In this document: positions 25,401-36,061 of the stretch, in pieces | Layout: each line of letters opens with the position of its first letter | Numbering within the stretch: the stretch's first letter is position 1 | Assembly: GCA_022592435.1 (NCBI GenBank) | Contig: JABYQS010000004.1 | Span: 556,544-620,543, forward strand | Direction of reading: 5' to 3' | From: Cerioporus squamosus | Taxonomy: Eukaryota; Basidiomycota; Agaricomycetes; Polyporales; Polyporaceae | DNA length: 64,000 nt | Notes under the pieces: generated by a model | What the model saw: only the letters and a program-made list of their open reading frames with translations | What the model was told of the DNA's origin: nothing | Database searches by the model: none | Program-made: the position numbers and the translations under genes

Positions 25401-25521
25401 CCCTTCGGCGTGGAGTCGTCGGGCGACGTGGCCACCCTGCTGGTGGTTAATATGGAGTAAGGATGGAATGCTGAGGACGTACAATGAATCCATGTCCGCC
25501 GGTGACTAGGATGAGATCCAT
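22450..25521 (-). CDS. Epimerase / double glycosyltransferase fusion with membrane tail
   Basis: Exon 1 (ATG 25521; a second in-frame ATG lies at 25533) gives MDLILVTGGHGFI and joins across a 45-bp GTACGT..CAG intron to QGGHVARRL. Residues 1-335 are a short-chain dehydrogenase of GDP-mannose 3,5-epimerase type: GGHGF nucleotide motif, YASSACVYPE, catalytic YGLEK, FGPWGTWYGGREKAPAA and VNVGSE. Residues 355-600 resemble a glycosyltransferase (MGDDVVLQD). Residues 615-860 are a family 2 glycosyltransferase (LDVIVPCYR, NLGASASRNRG, FLDDDVAP, GGGEDIDYC). Hydrophobic segments follow, so it is probably membrane-anchored. The main frame ends at 22761, but the adjacent frame continues to 22450 with more hydrophobic sequence; one missing G near 22828 would join them. 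The role is inferred: making a GDP-sugar and transferring sugars to a surface or secreted glycan. Confidence 0.8.
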
Positions 25522-26222
25522 CTTGTTCAGCATGATCGTAGGCGTAGTTTCTCGGCTTGGAGGCGGGGAGATAGCAGGGAGAGGAGCAAGGAGAGGGGGT
25601 GGAACCCATATATCTGCTACAGTTGCGGAGAGTGCATGGCGCTGCCGCTGGAAATACATCGCCTAGGCCGTTGTCCTGATCATCCTTACCGCTTTCTGGA
25701 GACATCTCACGTCACGTCTTGCGACATTGTGATCGCCTCAACAGTCATAGGAAGGTTCTAGCCGCAAGGGGGAGGAGCCGGAGAACCACCGTGTCTTCAT
25801 CGATAGGCCAGCAACACAGCATGCGGCGAACATGCCGGAGAAGGATGTCGGTGGGTGATCTTAGGTAGTGAGTCTCCTGAGGGACGAGTGGTTGAGTTGT
25901 AGGAGACTGAGGCGCCTACTACCGCAGCAACAACGTAGGGCGCTGTGATGTTTCCCTGGGGGTCCTTCGAATGTGGCCTCCTTTCTCAGAGCCGGAGATG
26001 CGTATGTGGTTCCGTTTCTCGTTGAAGGAGTAAAAGCAACCGCTATCCGTGGAGACATGCGGCAAGCTCTGTAGAAGTCGGCCTCGACTTCGGGGTCAAT
26101 GGCGGTTGAGCACTGGTCCATATGGTCTGACAAGGGCAGCAGAATCTTGTTAGCGGAGAAGAAGCCAGATTGAGGGCGAGTGATAATCTCTGCCGGAGTC
26201 CCGGTCAGCCGACTGAGCGAAA
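25522..26222. promoter_or_regulatory. Divergent promoter region of the glycan-enzyme pair
   Basis: About 0.7 kb between the start codons of the epimerase/glycosyltransferase gene (-) and the methyltransferase/GT8 gene (+). I see no coding exon here. The head-to-head layout would allow co-expression of the two enzymes, which is inference from arrangement. Confidence 0.45.
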
Positions 26223-28106
26223 ATGAGCACGCAAGGGGATTTACCGCGCGAGGCCAGACTAGCCCTCCGCCTCCAGCCGCTCCTCTACGTGCTCGGTCCC
26301 CCCGTTTCCACAGGCATTGTGAGTGTCCTCTCCTGTGAATTCAAGTCAGGGCCCTGCCAACGATCGATGGCAGTCAGTTTGCGTACCATGGAACAGGACA
26401 AGTCCACGCGGGATTATGAGTTCACCCCCTCGCAAGACTGGTTTTCCTTCAACATGGGTACCTGGCGATCCCTCTTTGCCCGCATAGCAGCACCCGCTCC
26501 CCGAATTCTGGAGATCGGCTCTTGGGAGGGAAGGTCGGCGGTCTTCCTTCTCACCGAGCTATGCCGCGATGGCGGTGAACTCGTGGCCATCGACCACTTC
26601 GACTTGATGACGACCGAAGCGGGGCGAGAGCGTTACCGCAAGCTCACGTACAATCTCTCCCTCACGGGGAGGCCTTTCCGCATCATCGACGAGTTCAGTG
26701 TGCCGGGCCTGATGACCCTGCTCACGGAGGAGATGTCGGCAACGGAGCCAGGCTTCGACTGGGTCTACGTGGATGGGTCGCACGAAGCGGACGACACGTT
26801 CCTCGACGGAGAGCTGGCGTGGAGGTTGGCGAGGAAGGGGGCGGTCGTCATCTTTGACGACTACCACTGGGATAAGAAGCCGGAGGAGAGCATGCATCAC
26901 CCCAGGCGGGGCATCGATGCCTTCCTCGCACTGCACGCAGGCCAGTTCACCCTCCTCTCCTCCGAGACGCAGTACCAGGTCATCGTTCAGAAGACCACCG
27001 ACATGCGCATCGGGTTCCTCGTCAAAGACAAGAAGCCGGACGCGAAGGAGATGCTGGAAAGCGCGCTCAACTATGGTGTCCATGTCGCGCTGACGATCGA
27101 TGACGACTACGCCATGGCGGCAGGAGTCGCCATCCGAAGTGCGGCCACGCATACGACTGGACGAGTCACGTTCTACGTGGTCGGTAGAGATCTCCCTGAC
27201 GAAACGAAAGCGAAGCTGCGAGCATGCGTCAACGACGAGCACAACAAGACGATTGTGTTCATCGACCTACCACGTCACTACTCTCCACTATCCGCGGAGA
27301 TCGCTTTTCCTGAGGACTTGACATGGGGAAAACTGGCCATGATCTCTCTCCTGCCGGTCGAGCGAGTGCTCTACCTAGATGCCGACGTCCTGGTACGAGG
27401 GGACCTAAAGGACCTCTGGGATACGGACTTGGGAGGCAAGCTGCTCGCTGCGGCTCCTGACGTCGGGCTCCCGAGCGGTCATGACGCGGACGGAGTGAGG
27501 AACATCCCTTACTTCAATGCAGGGGTGCTACTCATGGACTTCGCTCCTATCCGAGCACGGCTGCCCGCGCTCCATGCCCTCGTCGGGGAGATGAAGGATT
27601 CTCCCCACAAGGATCAGGACGCGCTGAACGTCCACTTCAAGGGAGACTGGCAGGCGCTCTCTCTGAAGTGGAACGCGCAGGGTCTCGGCACCTACGCGCG
27701 ATATCGCACTCCCGATCGCGACGCGCTCGATCTGAAGGAGATGGAGGACCCTAGGATCGTCCATTTCACGGGTCCGTTGCATCCCGGGATGGCAGAGGTC
27801 CTCAATCCGTTCGTGCAACCGTACACAAGCAAGCCATGGGGCTACGCTGGCGCGCCGGGCCACCCTTACACGGACGACTGGTGGAACGTCTTGGAGGAGA
27901 CTGCGTGGAGGGGATGGAGGGCATCTTCCGAGTATATGTCGATATGCGAGAAGAAGAAGGAGGAGAGCATCAGTTCAGCAGTGGAGGCGTTCCGGAAGAA
28001 GTTCTCAGCCAGTAGGTTGACGTCGCGATTCCTCAAGGCTCAGGATGCAGCTTCGTGTCGTACTATTCGTGAGTTCAGATACCTCCCACTGTCACTCTGC
28101 GCATGA
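26223..28106 (+). CDS. SAM methyltransferase - GT8 glycosyltransferase fusion
   Basis: One open frame with no need for introns in the conserved part. Residues 60-250 are a class I SAM methyltransferase of the Methyltransf_24 kind: ILEIGSWEGRSAVFL (SAM loop), AIDHFD, DWVYVDGSHEADD and VVIFDDYHWD. Residues 280-560 are a GT8 glycosyltransferase: VALTIDDDYAMAAGVAI, the metal-binding DxD in VLYLDADVLVRGDL, YFNAGVLLMDF, HKDQDALNVHF and VHFTGPLHP. A charged helix follows. The first ATG is at 26223, but residues before about 55 look unconserved and MAVSLRTM (26367) or the ATG at 26388 may be the real start; a GTGAGT at 26320 could also begin an intron. Together with its divergent neighbour it suggests synthesis of a methylated glycan. 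The acceptor is unknown. Confidence 0.82.
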   Translation: MSTQGDLPREARLALRLQPLLYVLGPPVSTGIVSVLSCEFKSGPCQRSMAVSLRTMEQDKSTRDYEFTPSQDWFSFNMGTWRSLFARIAAPAPRILEIGSWEGRSAVFLLTELCRDGGELVAIDHFDLMTTEAGRERYRKLTYNLSLTGRPFRIIDEFSVPGLMTLLTEEMSATEPGFDWVYVDGSHEADDTFLDGELAWRLARKGAVVIFDDYHWDKKPEESMHHPRRGIDAFLALHAGQFTLLSSETQYQVIVQKTTDMRIGFLVKDKKPDAKEMLESALNYGVHVALTIDDDYAMAAGVAIRSAATHTTGRVTFYVVGRDLPDETKAKLRACVNDEHNKTIVFIDLPRHYSPLSAEIAFPEDLTWGKLAMISLLPVERVLYLDADVLVRGDLKDLWDTDLGGKLLAAAPDVGLPSGHDADGVRNIPYFNAGVLLMDFAPIRARLPALHALVGEMKDSPHKDQDALNVHFKGDWQALSLKWNAQGLGTYARYRTPDRDALDLKEMEDPRIVHFTGPLHPGMAEVLNPFVQPYTSKPWGYAGAPGHPYTDDWWNVLEETAWRGWRASSEYMSICEKKKEESISSAVEAFRKKFSASRLTSRFLKAQDAASCRTIREFRYLPLSLCA

Positions 28107-28881
28107 TGTGGTTCGGACTACTTACATACTCGCTGCCAGGACTGGACGTGTATCTCATAGAATCCTTCGAACTTGACTTGTGGCCGTTACCGATCAAGCA
28201 TAGATCAACTCCGACTCTTTTCCTCGCCAGCGCTTCAGAGTATCTCCCAGACCCAACCCAAACCTCCCGTACACTTGTACAAGGTCTACAACGTCCCTCA
28301 GGTGTTCATGTCAACTCTAGCGTAGATGAGTCTGGCCTGCCAGAATACCGTAGCAGAACGTCGATGAAAGTCTCGAAATATCGCGTGGATTGCTCTCCTC
28401 GGTGTTCTCGTCGATTCCTCCTCCGGTCTTCGCTGTTCGTGGCCGAGCTCATGCTCGTATGAGGAACAAGACTTCTGAGAGTGCGATGGCGATAGATGAT
28501 TAGTATACACTACAGAACACGGTTAAATAGGAAATTGATAAGACAACAGGTACCCGCAGCTCGTCTCCGCGACAGAGACCTAGTGAGAGAGATCGTCCTC
28601 CGCCTGCGACCCAGAGAGTAGTACTAAGATACAGATCTACGTATATGCTATGCGGAGTAAAATATCGAGTGAGCAATGATTGCAGCGAGATCCAACAAAA
28701 CAGATAACACATCGGAAGACAGACGAGAGAGACGAGCATGTGGCAGATGGGGGTGATGAAAGGTGCGGGGTGCGAGACGAGTATGCGAGAGAAGCGGAAC
28801 AGAACGCGTGAAGTAAGCCAGTCAGTGACCGTCCGCGAGCGGGCACACGCGCGCTGGCGGAGACAGCCCGTTTTATGACCC
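28107..28881. other. Convergent 3' flanks
   Basis: About 0.78 kb between the stop of the methyltransferase/GT8 gene and the stop of the LIM-domain-binding gene. It is more AT-rich than the flanking exons, with no motif-bearing frame. Probably two 3' untranslated regions. Confidence 0.5.
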
Positions 28882-31800
28882 TTATGTCCGTCCCCGTTTT
28901 CGAGCATTCTTCTTCGCCGGCGGCTGGTCCGAGTGCGCGGTTGTCGGCGAATCTTCCCCTGACCGCGCGGTAGACGGCGCCTTGCGCTTCAGCGACGCGT
29001 TTGCCATAGACGGTGTAGTGGGGCCTCCAGGAGTGGGGGCAGAAGCTGGTGTTGACGCCTGTGCAACTGGCGTCGAGCCTGATGCCTGCGGTGGTTGCGG
29101 TGCAGCCTTCGCCTGCTTTGAGGCACCGTCAGCTTGTGACGCGCCCTGCGTCTCAGCAGCAGGCGGCACCTGCGACGGCCCCGGCATGTTCCCAGGGGTG
29201 CCGAATGAGGTGGATGGGCCAAGTGCTTGCGCTGGGACACCATTGGGACCTTCGGGATATGTTGACGGTCCGGCACCATTGTTAGGAAAACCGTCAACAG
29301 CGTTGGGGCCTAATGGGCCGCCACCGAGAGCGCGCTCTCGCCGGATCTTGTCAGCGTAGGCGGTCAGAGCCTCTGCAACATACGACGTCTTGGTCAGTCT
29401 AAAACATATGATATTGCCGCGTGCTTACTCACCGACAGGCCCCAGCTTGTTCGAGACAGAGAAGTGGATGAGGTCGGACATCTGCGCGACACTCTCCGCG
29501 AGCTGCAAAGAACGATGTTTGCGCCAAGCCGTGAAGGAGTATCAGACGAACACACACCTCTAGACATCGCATCGTGGCTTGTGGGATTCCGAACGCATTA
29601 ATCGGCTCAGCGGGGATGATCGCGTGGTCGATGAGGTACCGGGGTTCCTCGTATCTGCTCGGGTCGTACCTGCCTGCCTCATCCGTGCCGTTCGGATTGC
29701 CGGTCGGAGAAGGCATGATTCTTGGAGAGTCCGGGATCCGTTCGCCGATGATCGAGTCGAACGCGATGTACTTGTCGTGGAAGAAGGCGTCGAACTGCAA
29801 CCTCTCGAACATGAGATCATAGTTGAGAGCAATCGCCGGCATTCCGGAGGAACGTGGTGGTGGTGGGTTTGCTCCAGGTTGCACGATAATCTCAGCAGTG
29901 AAAGGTCCGCGAAGCGTGATGCTGTAGCCATTCGTATACCGGAAGGTCCACGCAGCATTCGCGCATTCGACGATGGCGCGCGAGGGGTTGATGAGCCGCT
30001 CCCGTGCGCCATCGATGGTGATAGTTTGGGATTTGACTCCGGACTGCGCTGTCACGCAAAAGAATCGCGGGAAGATAGGATAGGCAATTTCTACGTCCAG
30101 TGTGAGCTAAATACGCAATGCAGCTAGAACGTCCGAGACTCACCGAATGGCTTCGCCTCGACCTGCTGGTTGTCCTTCCAGAGCGTGAGCTTGATAGTGG
30201 CCTTCTCTGAGAAGTACGTCTGAACAACACGGTTCCAATACGACATCTTCAACCGCTGTAGAAGGATGAGCTCATACGTCCGGGCTCGCGGAAGAGAATC
30301 TGACCTCGTTGTTATCCTGCGCCAACTGACCACTGAACTGTAATATTCGTCCAAAGCATTGTCCAAATCCTACAGGGTATATGCTACCGCAGACACAGAC
30401 GTTTCAGCGAACGCATACAAGAATGATTGCGCATACACTCACGAGGACTGCCTTGTGGATTGAGGCTGAGGTTGTGCTGAGACAGTCGCGGGGGCGGGCG
30501 CAGGTGCGGGAGCTGGCGCGGGAGCGGGAGTTGGCGTAGATTGACTTCTCTCCGGGGCTACGGCAGGCTGAGCCTGGTGAGGAGCAGTGCTAGTCGACGC
30601 CGTCGGCCCAGCAGTACCGGCCGATGCGCCTGACCCCGTACCAGGTCGCGGCGCAATTTGCATTGGGTGGGCACCTGGCGGCGCACTGGCCGGTGACTGT
30701 ACAGATGGGTGCGACGGGCCTTGAGGGCTTTGACCGGAGGCCGGAGGAGGGATCCTTGCAGGTGGGGGCATGCCACCGGCGTTCATAGGTAGCGAAGATT
30801 GCGAAACGCGGGGTGTACGAGAAGGAGCGGGGGGTATGGGAGACTGTCGGTGCACAGCCTGTGGTTGAGATTGCGGTCGTGGCACGCCTGTAGGGGGATG
30901 CATTTGCGTCGTGGAGAGGCGATCGGGTTGGCGGGGGGATTGTTGTGATGGAAGGTTTGGTTGGGACTGAGACATCGAGAAACCAGCGTGCGGGCCGTTG
31001 TGTGACGGCGGTCGTGGAGGAGCTCCTGCTCCTGGACCCATGCCAAACGAGCCTGAGGCGAAACCATCACCTCCACCACCCATCCCGATGACCTGCGCTG
31101 GAGTGAGAGGCCCGGAAGCATCCATCGACGACGGCCCTCGCTGAGACATGTCTCCGCCAGGATTGAGAGGTGCAGGTGAGGATGCCATGTTGAACTGGGC
31201 GTTGTTCATGTTGCTCATCTGCATCCGCGGGACGTTATGGGTGAGCTGTGGTTGCATCGGGGGATTCTGGAAGTTCATGAACATGGAGTTGTCGGGGGTC
31301 ATTTGCGCACGGTTTCCAGTCGGCTGTGGAGGCATGGGATTACCTGCCAGCGCGCCTGCCATGTTCGGCTGCTGCTGTCCAGACGGCCCCACGTGCTGGG
31401 ACGAGCCAAGCTGGGATTGCTGGTGTTGGTGTTGGTGTTGGTGCTGGTGTGGCATCGACATCGAGTTCGCGAACGCGTTGTGTTGCATCGGATGCGTCTG
31501 CGGCTGCCCCAGCGTCGACATGAGCTGCTGCCCGGACGCCGTCCGCGCGTGAGGCGGGAGCCCATTCGCGCCCTGCATCTGTCCCGCCCGGGTCATCGGC
31601 AACCCCATGTTATCGGGCGACATACCACCTCCCTGCGACGACGCCTGCTGGTGCTGCCGCATCTGCATCTGCATCTGCTGCTGCGTCATCCCGCGCATCG
31701 CGCTCATGGGAGGCTGCCCGTTCATGCTCATACCGCCCCCAATCATCCCTGGCTGCATCCCCGGCATCCCGTGCGCACCTGCCTGTCCCACCATCGGCTG

Positions 31801-32184
31801 CGGCTGCACGCGTCGGATCGCTTGCATGTTCGCCCCAGCGAATCCGGCCATGTTCTGGAGCGGGTTCGGCGCGAGACCGGCCATGTGAGAGGGACCCGCG
31901 CCTCCAGCGGGGTTCAGCGCGGGGCCGTTGGGGTGCTGGCCCATGTACACCGGGCGACGGCCTGGCTGCATATTGAGAGGGTAGTTGGGATTGGGGGCGC
32001 CTGGCTGACCGCCCATGATTCCTAGACCGGGGTTCCCGCCTTGGCTATTCTGAAGAAGGCCCATGTTATGCGGCATGGTTTGCTGACCTGGCTGTGGTTG
32101 TGGTGGCATAAACTGCTGGCCCATGAGGCCCTGGTGCATGTTGGGAACCCCTCCACGGAGCATGTCGGGGTGAGGAACGTTCAT
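28882..32184 (-). CDS. LIM-domain-binding (LDB-type) transcription co-regulator
   Basis: A nuclear adaptor of the LIM_bind family. Relatives in animals (LDB1/Chip) and in fungi bridge transcription factors. The ATG at 32184 opens MNVPHPDMLRGG. Exon 1 (30443-32184) encodes about 580 residues of low-complexity M/Q/P/G-rich sequence, with a His-Gln run from a CAC/CAA repeat near 31430. Careful joining (intron 30384-30442, then 30256-30304, and a donor at 30143) restores the LIM-binding domain: GFGQCFGRILQFSGQL, MSYWNRVVQTYFSEKA, LTLWKDNQQVEAKPF, FPRFFCVTAQSGVKS, GARERLINPSRAIVEC and FDSIIGERIPDSPR. The tail ends PPAKKNARKRGRT, a likely nuclear signal. It is the only intact copy; its first exon from 31036 rightward is duplicated twice downstream. 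Confidence 0.88.
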
Positions 32185-33540
32185 GACGAGGCTCGGATAG
32201 TGAGAAGTTCACCGACGCGAGGGCCAGGATGTGGTGTCGCATGCAGGAGACAGAAGACAAACCACCACAGGGAGACGTCAAAATCAGCCGCAGAGAATTC
32301 GGCAGTGCCGCGGGAGATGGCGGCGGAGGGATGTAAGGGCGTCGAGGACGTCGAGGGCGACGAGGAGGAAGGGAAAGTTGAGTCGCGTTGTACTCACACG
32401 CTTGAGCGACGGCACTGCTTCCACGCCACGAGCCCATCGCCTGCCCCGATTTCCCCGCGTCTCGTCCCGACTCTGCCCTCTTTCCCTCTCGTCTTTGTCT
32501 GTTCGTCTCTCAGATGCGTTCGCGATGGCTGTTGCTCAGCATTGCGATTGCATTCGCGGTGGTACTTCCGCGACGCGTATCGGCGAGCGCCGACACCGTC
32601 CCGGCCCCGGATGCCGCGTCCTCTGCTCTCTGCCCTCTGCTCTCTCGGTCGCCTACTCTCGGTCGCCACCGCTGACGCCCCGATCCCGCCCCGTGCTCAA
32701 GAGCTCTCATTGGCTGCTGTCCCGTTCTCGACACCGTCGACGCCCACTCGCGGCCTCCTCAGGACAAACTCAAGACACACTCAATGCACGCTGTAGTAAG
32801 CACTTCAATGATTATTGACTTCGAACTCCCTATGTTCCGCGCCTTCTGTGGTAGCACAAAGCAAACTCCCAGAAATGCGACTGTCCCACATCTCAGGTAC
32901 GTTTGTGTCCCCCTTCGCAAAGCTTCGCAATCGCACCATTCGCTGCTGATAGCTCAGCCTCACGCCTTCCAGCCCGCCCCGCGCGAGCGCGCAGACCGCA
33001 TTCTCCCCCCGCCAAGAAACAACCCGGGTCGCGCCGGCCGCATCCCATGTCCCGCGCCATCGGAGACATCTCAATACGCTTCCAGAGCATCCTGTGCGAC
33101 GTTGGCGGTGGTCTGTATGGCGGTCTGCGATCCCACTACAAGACGGCCGTGCGCTCTACATCGCGGCGGCAGAACTCGCACCCCCGACCGCAGATGGCAA
33201 TGCACACACGCGCAACCGTGCGCGTTCGATAGCCACACACTATACGAACCTGGTGGGACGCTTCTTGTGCGTATCGGACGACTTCACGTCGCTCCAGCCT
33301 CGAAATACCGCCCGCCCGCTCACATCTTCGCAGATATCTTCCCCCGCAGAGCTCCAGACGCGTCCTAACACAGCGTCGAGACACGTCTGCACCTCCCCGG
33401 GACTGTACGATGCGGTTCCGCGCCAGTCCGCGGAGGTCGAACATCGCGGCGGCATCGCGATTTCATCGCTCTTCACCAGCATCGACTCGACCTCTGCCAG
33501 CCCACGCGCCCGTCCTGCCCTATATTTGAGCTGAGGAGCA
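32185..33540. other. LDB upstream region, unit 1
   Basis: About 1.36 kb upstream of the LDB start with C/T-rich runs on the plus strand near 32440-32510. Overlapping plus-strand frames of 190-260 codons here are low-complexity and have no motif. It probably carries the LDB promoter and 5' untranslated region. Nothing else is recognised. Confidence 0.4.
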
Positions 33541-33559
33541 CGTCATAGGCTCATCTCGC

Positions 33560-34900
33560 ACTCTCCGCGACGCCCGTACAGACGCTCAGACGTCCAGCAA
33601 TCGCCGGACGACGACCGCGCGCGCTCGCCCCTGCCCCGCACAAAACGGCCTGTATCTCGCTCAACCGAAGCCCAATCGCGCTCAAACCACCGCTCCCGGG
33701 ACGCTCTGAACAGTCCCTGTCGACGCCACACGCTTGGACGCCGCTCTGCGCTGATCTAAAAATCGCTCTGGAACGCGATTTCATTGCACTTCGCGCCCAC
33801 AGCCGACTCGCGACGGCTCTCACTCCTCGACCTCGTCCCCGATCGCCGCGAAACTCTGGCAGCGAGCCAGCATGGTCTTAGAGACCACGTCCGATGCGTC
33901 GTCGCGTCCGTCAGACGCATCCGAAAATCCGCTCGTCGGGCGAAACTCGACCGCGCTCCCGCACAGAACCGGCTCTAGCTCGCGCAACTGGGCCCCGACC
34001 GCGCTCAAATCGAGTCTTCCGGAACGTACTGAACACCCCCCATTGACTCCACATGCTCGCCAGCCGGTATGCGCAGGTCTCAAAATCGCTCGAGAACGCG
34101 ATTTCATTGCGATTTCGGTCTGCTGCGTCTCGCCGCCGCTCTCCCGCCTCGACCGCGCAACCGATCGCCGCGAAACTTCGCAGACGAGCTGACATGGTCC
34201 GATAGACCGTGTGCGATGCGGCTTCGCGTCCGTCAGACACATTCAACAAAGTCTGCTCGTCGGGCGAGGTCGCCCGCGGCCCCGCACAGACCCGGCTCTA
34301 TCTCGCGCAACTGGGCATCGACCGCACTCGAACCACCTCTCCCGGGACGCGTTGAACAGTCCGCATTGACTGCGCACGCTCGCCAGCCGCTCCGCTCGGA
34401 TCTCAAAATCGCTCGAAAGTGCGATTTCATTGCATGGCTCGGCCGACTCCGTCTCGCGACCGTCCTCCCGCCTCGACCTCGCAGCCGATCGCCGCAAAAC
34501 TCGGGGAGGCAGTCGGTGTGGTCCTGCAGACCACGTCCGGTGCGTTTTTGCGTCCGTCAGACGCAGTCGAACATCCGCCCGTCGGGCGAGAGCCGACCGC
34601 GATCCCTCACAGAACCCGCTATATCTCGCACGACCGGACACCGACCGCGCGCTCCAGTCAAGTCTCCCGGAAGGTACTGAACAGCTGAACAGTCCCCCCT
34701 CGACTCCACACGCTCGCCAGCCGCTACGCTCGGATCTCAACTTCGCTCGCAAGTGCGAAATTCAGAATCATTGCATGCTTGGCCCGACTCCGTCTCGCGA
34801 CCGCCCTCACTCGTCCACCGCGCGGCCGATCGCGGCGAAACTCGGGCAGCAAGTCGGTGTGGTCCTAGAGACCACGTCCGATGCGTCGTCGGGCCCGGTA
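33560..34900. repeat. 320-335 bp tandem repeats with conserved dyad, unit 1
   Basis: Four imperfect tandem copies. Each holds a dyad: AAATCGC..GCGATTT at 33760-33781, 34082-34103 and 34406-34427, and TTCGC..GCGAA at 34742-34759. Each also has an upstream string TGAACAnnCCnnnnnGACnnCnCACGCT and a downstream string near GACTCnGTCTCGCGAC. Frames through it are shadows of the repeat. The dyad is the most constant part and could be a protein-binding site or a hairpin. Confidence 0.8.
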
Positions 34901-35440
34901 ATTCTCTTTGGGGATAGGGTCGCCCTGGGGTGCGATCAGCGAACTCGTGAGTCCGGCCGAGGGCGCGAGCGCCGTGATACGAGACTGATTTGGGATGTTC
35001 TGTAGAGCACTGTGCGCGGCTGTGCTACGATGGGTGAGCCCTGGGTCGGCCGGTGTTCGAGGTCGGCGGGGTGAGGGCGCGAGGACGACACCCCATCGAG
35101 CTCGAGCTACCGGCCGGCAGGGCTGCGAGCGCTCATGGACAGCTCGCGGAGTACGTCAGATGTGCCGGGAGAGGCGTCGTGCAGCCTCTGCGAAGCGAGG
35201 CGTTCCGAATCTGCTCGACGAACAGCAGGTAAGCTGTCCCTGCTTCTCTCACCGCAGATGCACTCACACCACGCTATAGCAGAGCCGCCGAACGAAGGCA
35301 ACTGCGGAGCACGTCTCTCCGGCCGGGAGGACCTCAGAGACGATGCACACGATCACAGCGGTGTGCGACGGGGCCTCGTAGATACTGATGTACGAAGAGG
35401 AGACAGGCGGTCAATGCTCACGACGTACCCGGTCTTGTGT

Positions 35441-36061
35441 TCAGCCGGAAACACCGTCGTCTTGCTCGACCTCGTCTGATATGGCGTCTTTCCATTGTGC
35501 GTCGGGTGCGTTTTGTGTGCGGCGAGTCCTGATCAACAGCTGGGCCGCGAACAGCGCTGGTGAGTGCTCTGTCTCGTCGTGTGCCAGCGCGACTTTGACG
35601 TACCGTGCACAGTCGTCTCGGGCGAGTCTTGCGGCCAGCAGCATCCCCCTGCCTTCATCAGAACTCAAAGCAGGCCGGCGCTGCTGCGACTGACATCGTC
35701 CGACGCACGACACTGCATGAGGCGACGTACCTTCGTCCCGCTGGCATCCTTGAACGTATGCAAGACAGGAGACTCGGAGTCTCCGGGCTTCTAACACTGT
35801 GCACTGGCGTGTATTCGGCCAGCGTACCCTGAGACTGGCGGAAGTCTGGGAAGAGAGCGGTGAGTGTACTAGACTGGTGCGTGTGCGACGGCGGAACTCA
35901 CAGCTCGCAATGTCACAGTTCTCAGGCCATGCACACGTCTCGACGGCCGGCTGGAAGCGAGCGACCTTCGACTCCTTGTAGCCACTGGCAGCTGCGTCAA
36001 CGCCGAAGAACCGTGCAGGTCCCAGACGCAGCGCGCGTACCGCAACCCGGTCCTGAGACAC
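35441..36061 (-). CDS. Hypothetical ORF in unit 1 (orphan)
   Basis: A 206-codon open frame whose C-terminal half (from SSDEGRGMLLAARLARDD to DEVEQDDGVSG) has balanced, protein-like composition. The unit 2 copy (46622-47242) encodes an identical protein. No family is recognised. It lies in a stretch rich in splice-site-like strings on the minus strand, so it may be one exon of a larger gene rather than a complete protein. Identity between recent copies is weak evidence for function. Confidence 0.3.
   Translation of the reverse strand: MSQDRVAVRALRLGPARFFGVDAAASGYKESKVARFQPAVETCAWPENCDIASCEFRRRTRTSLVHSPLSSQTSASLRVRWPNTRQCTVLEARRLRVSCLAYVQGCQRDEGTSPHAVSCVGRCQSQQRRPALSSDEGRGMLLAARLARDDCARYVKVALAHDETEHSPALFAAQLLIRTRRTQNAPDAQWKDAISDEVEQDDGVSG

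Noticed and set aside
31410..31455. Independent microsatellite near 31430
   Set aside because: The CAC/CAA repeat encodes the His-Gln run of the LDB protein and is part of that exon.
34069..34680. 200-codon frames through the 325-bp repeats (and at 45237)
   Set aside because: They repeat with the DNA repeat period, exist on both strands, and show no codon-level conservation between repeats.
33560..34900. CRISPR-like array
   Set aside because: Repeats are over 300 bp, imperfect, with no short constant repeat and spacer pattern, and the genome is fungal.
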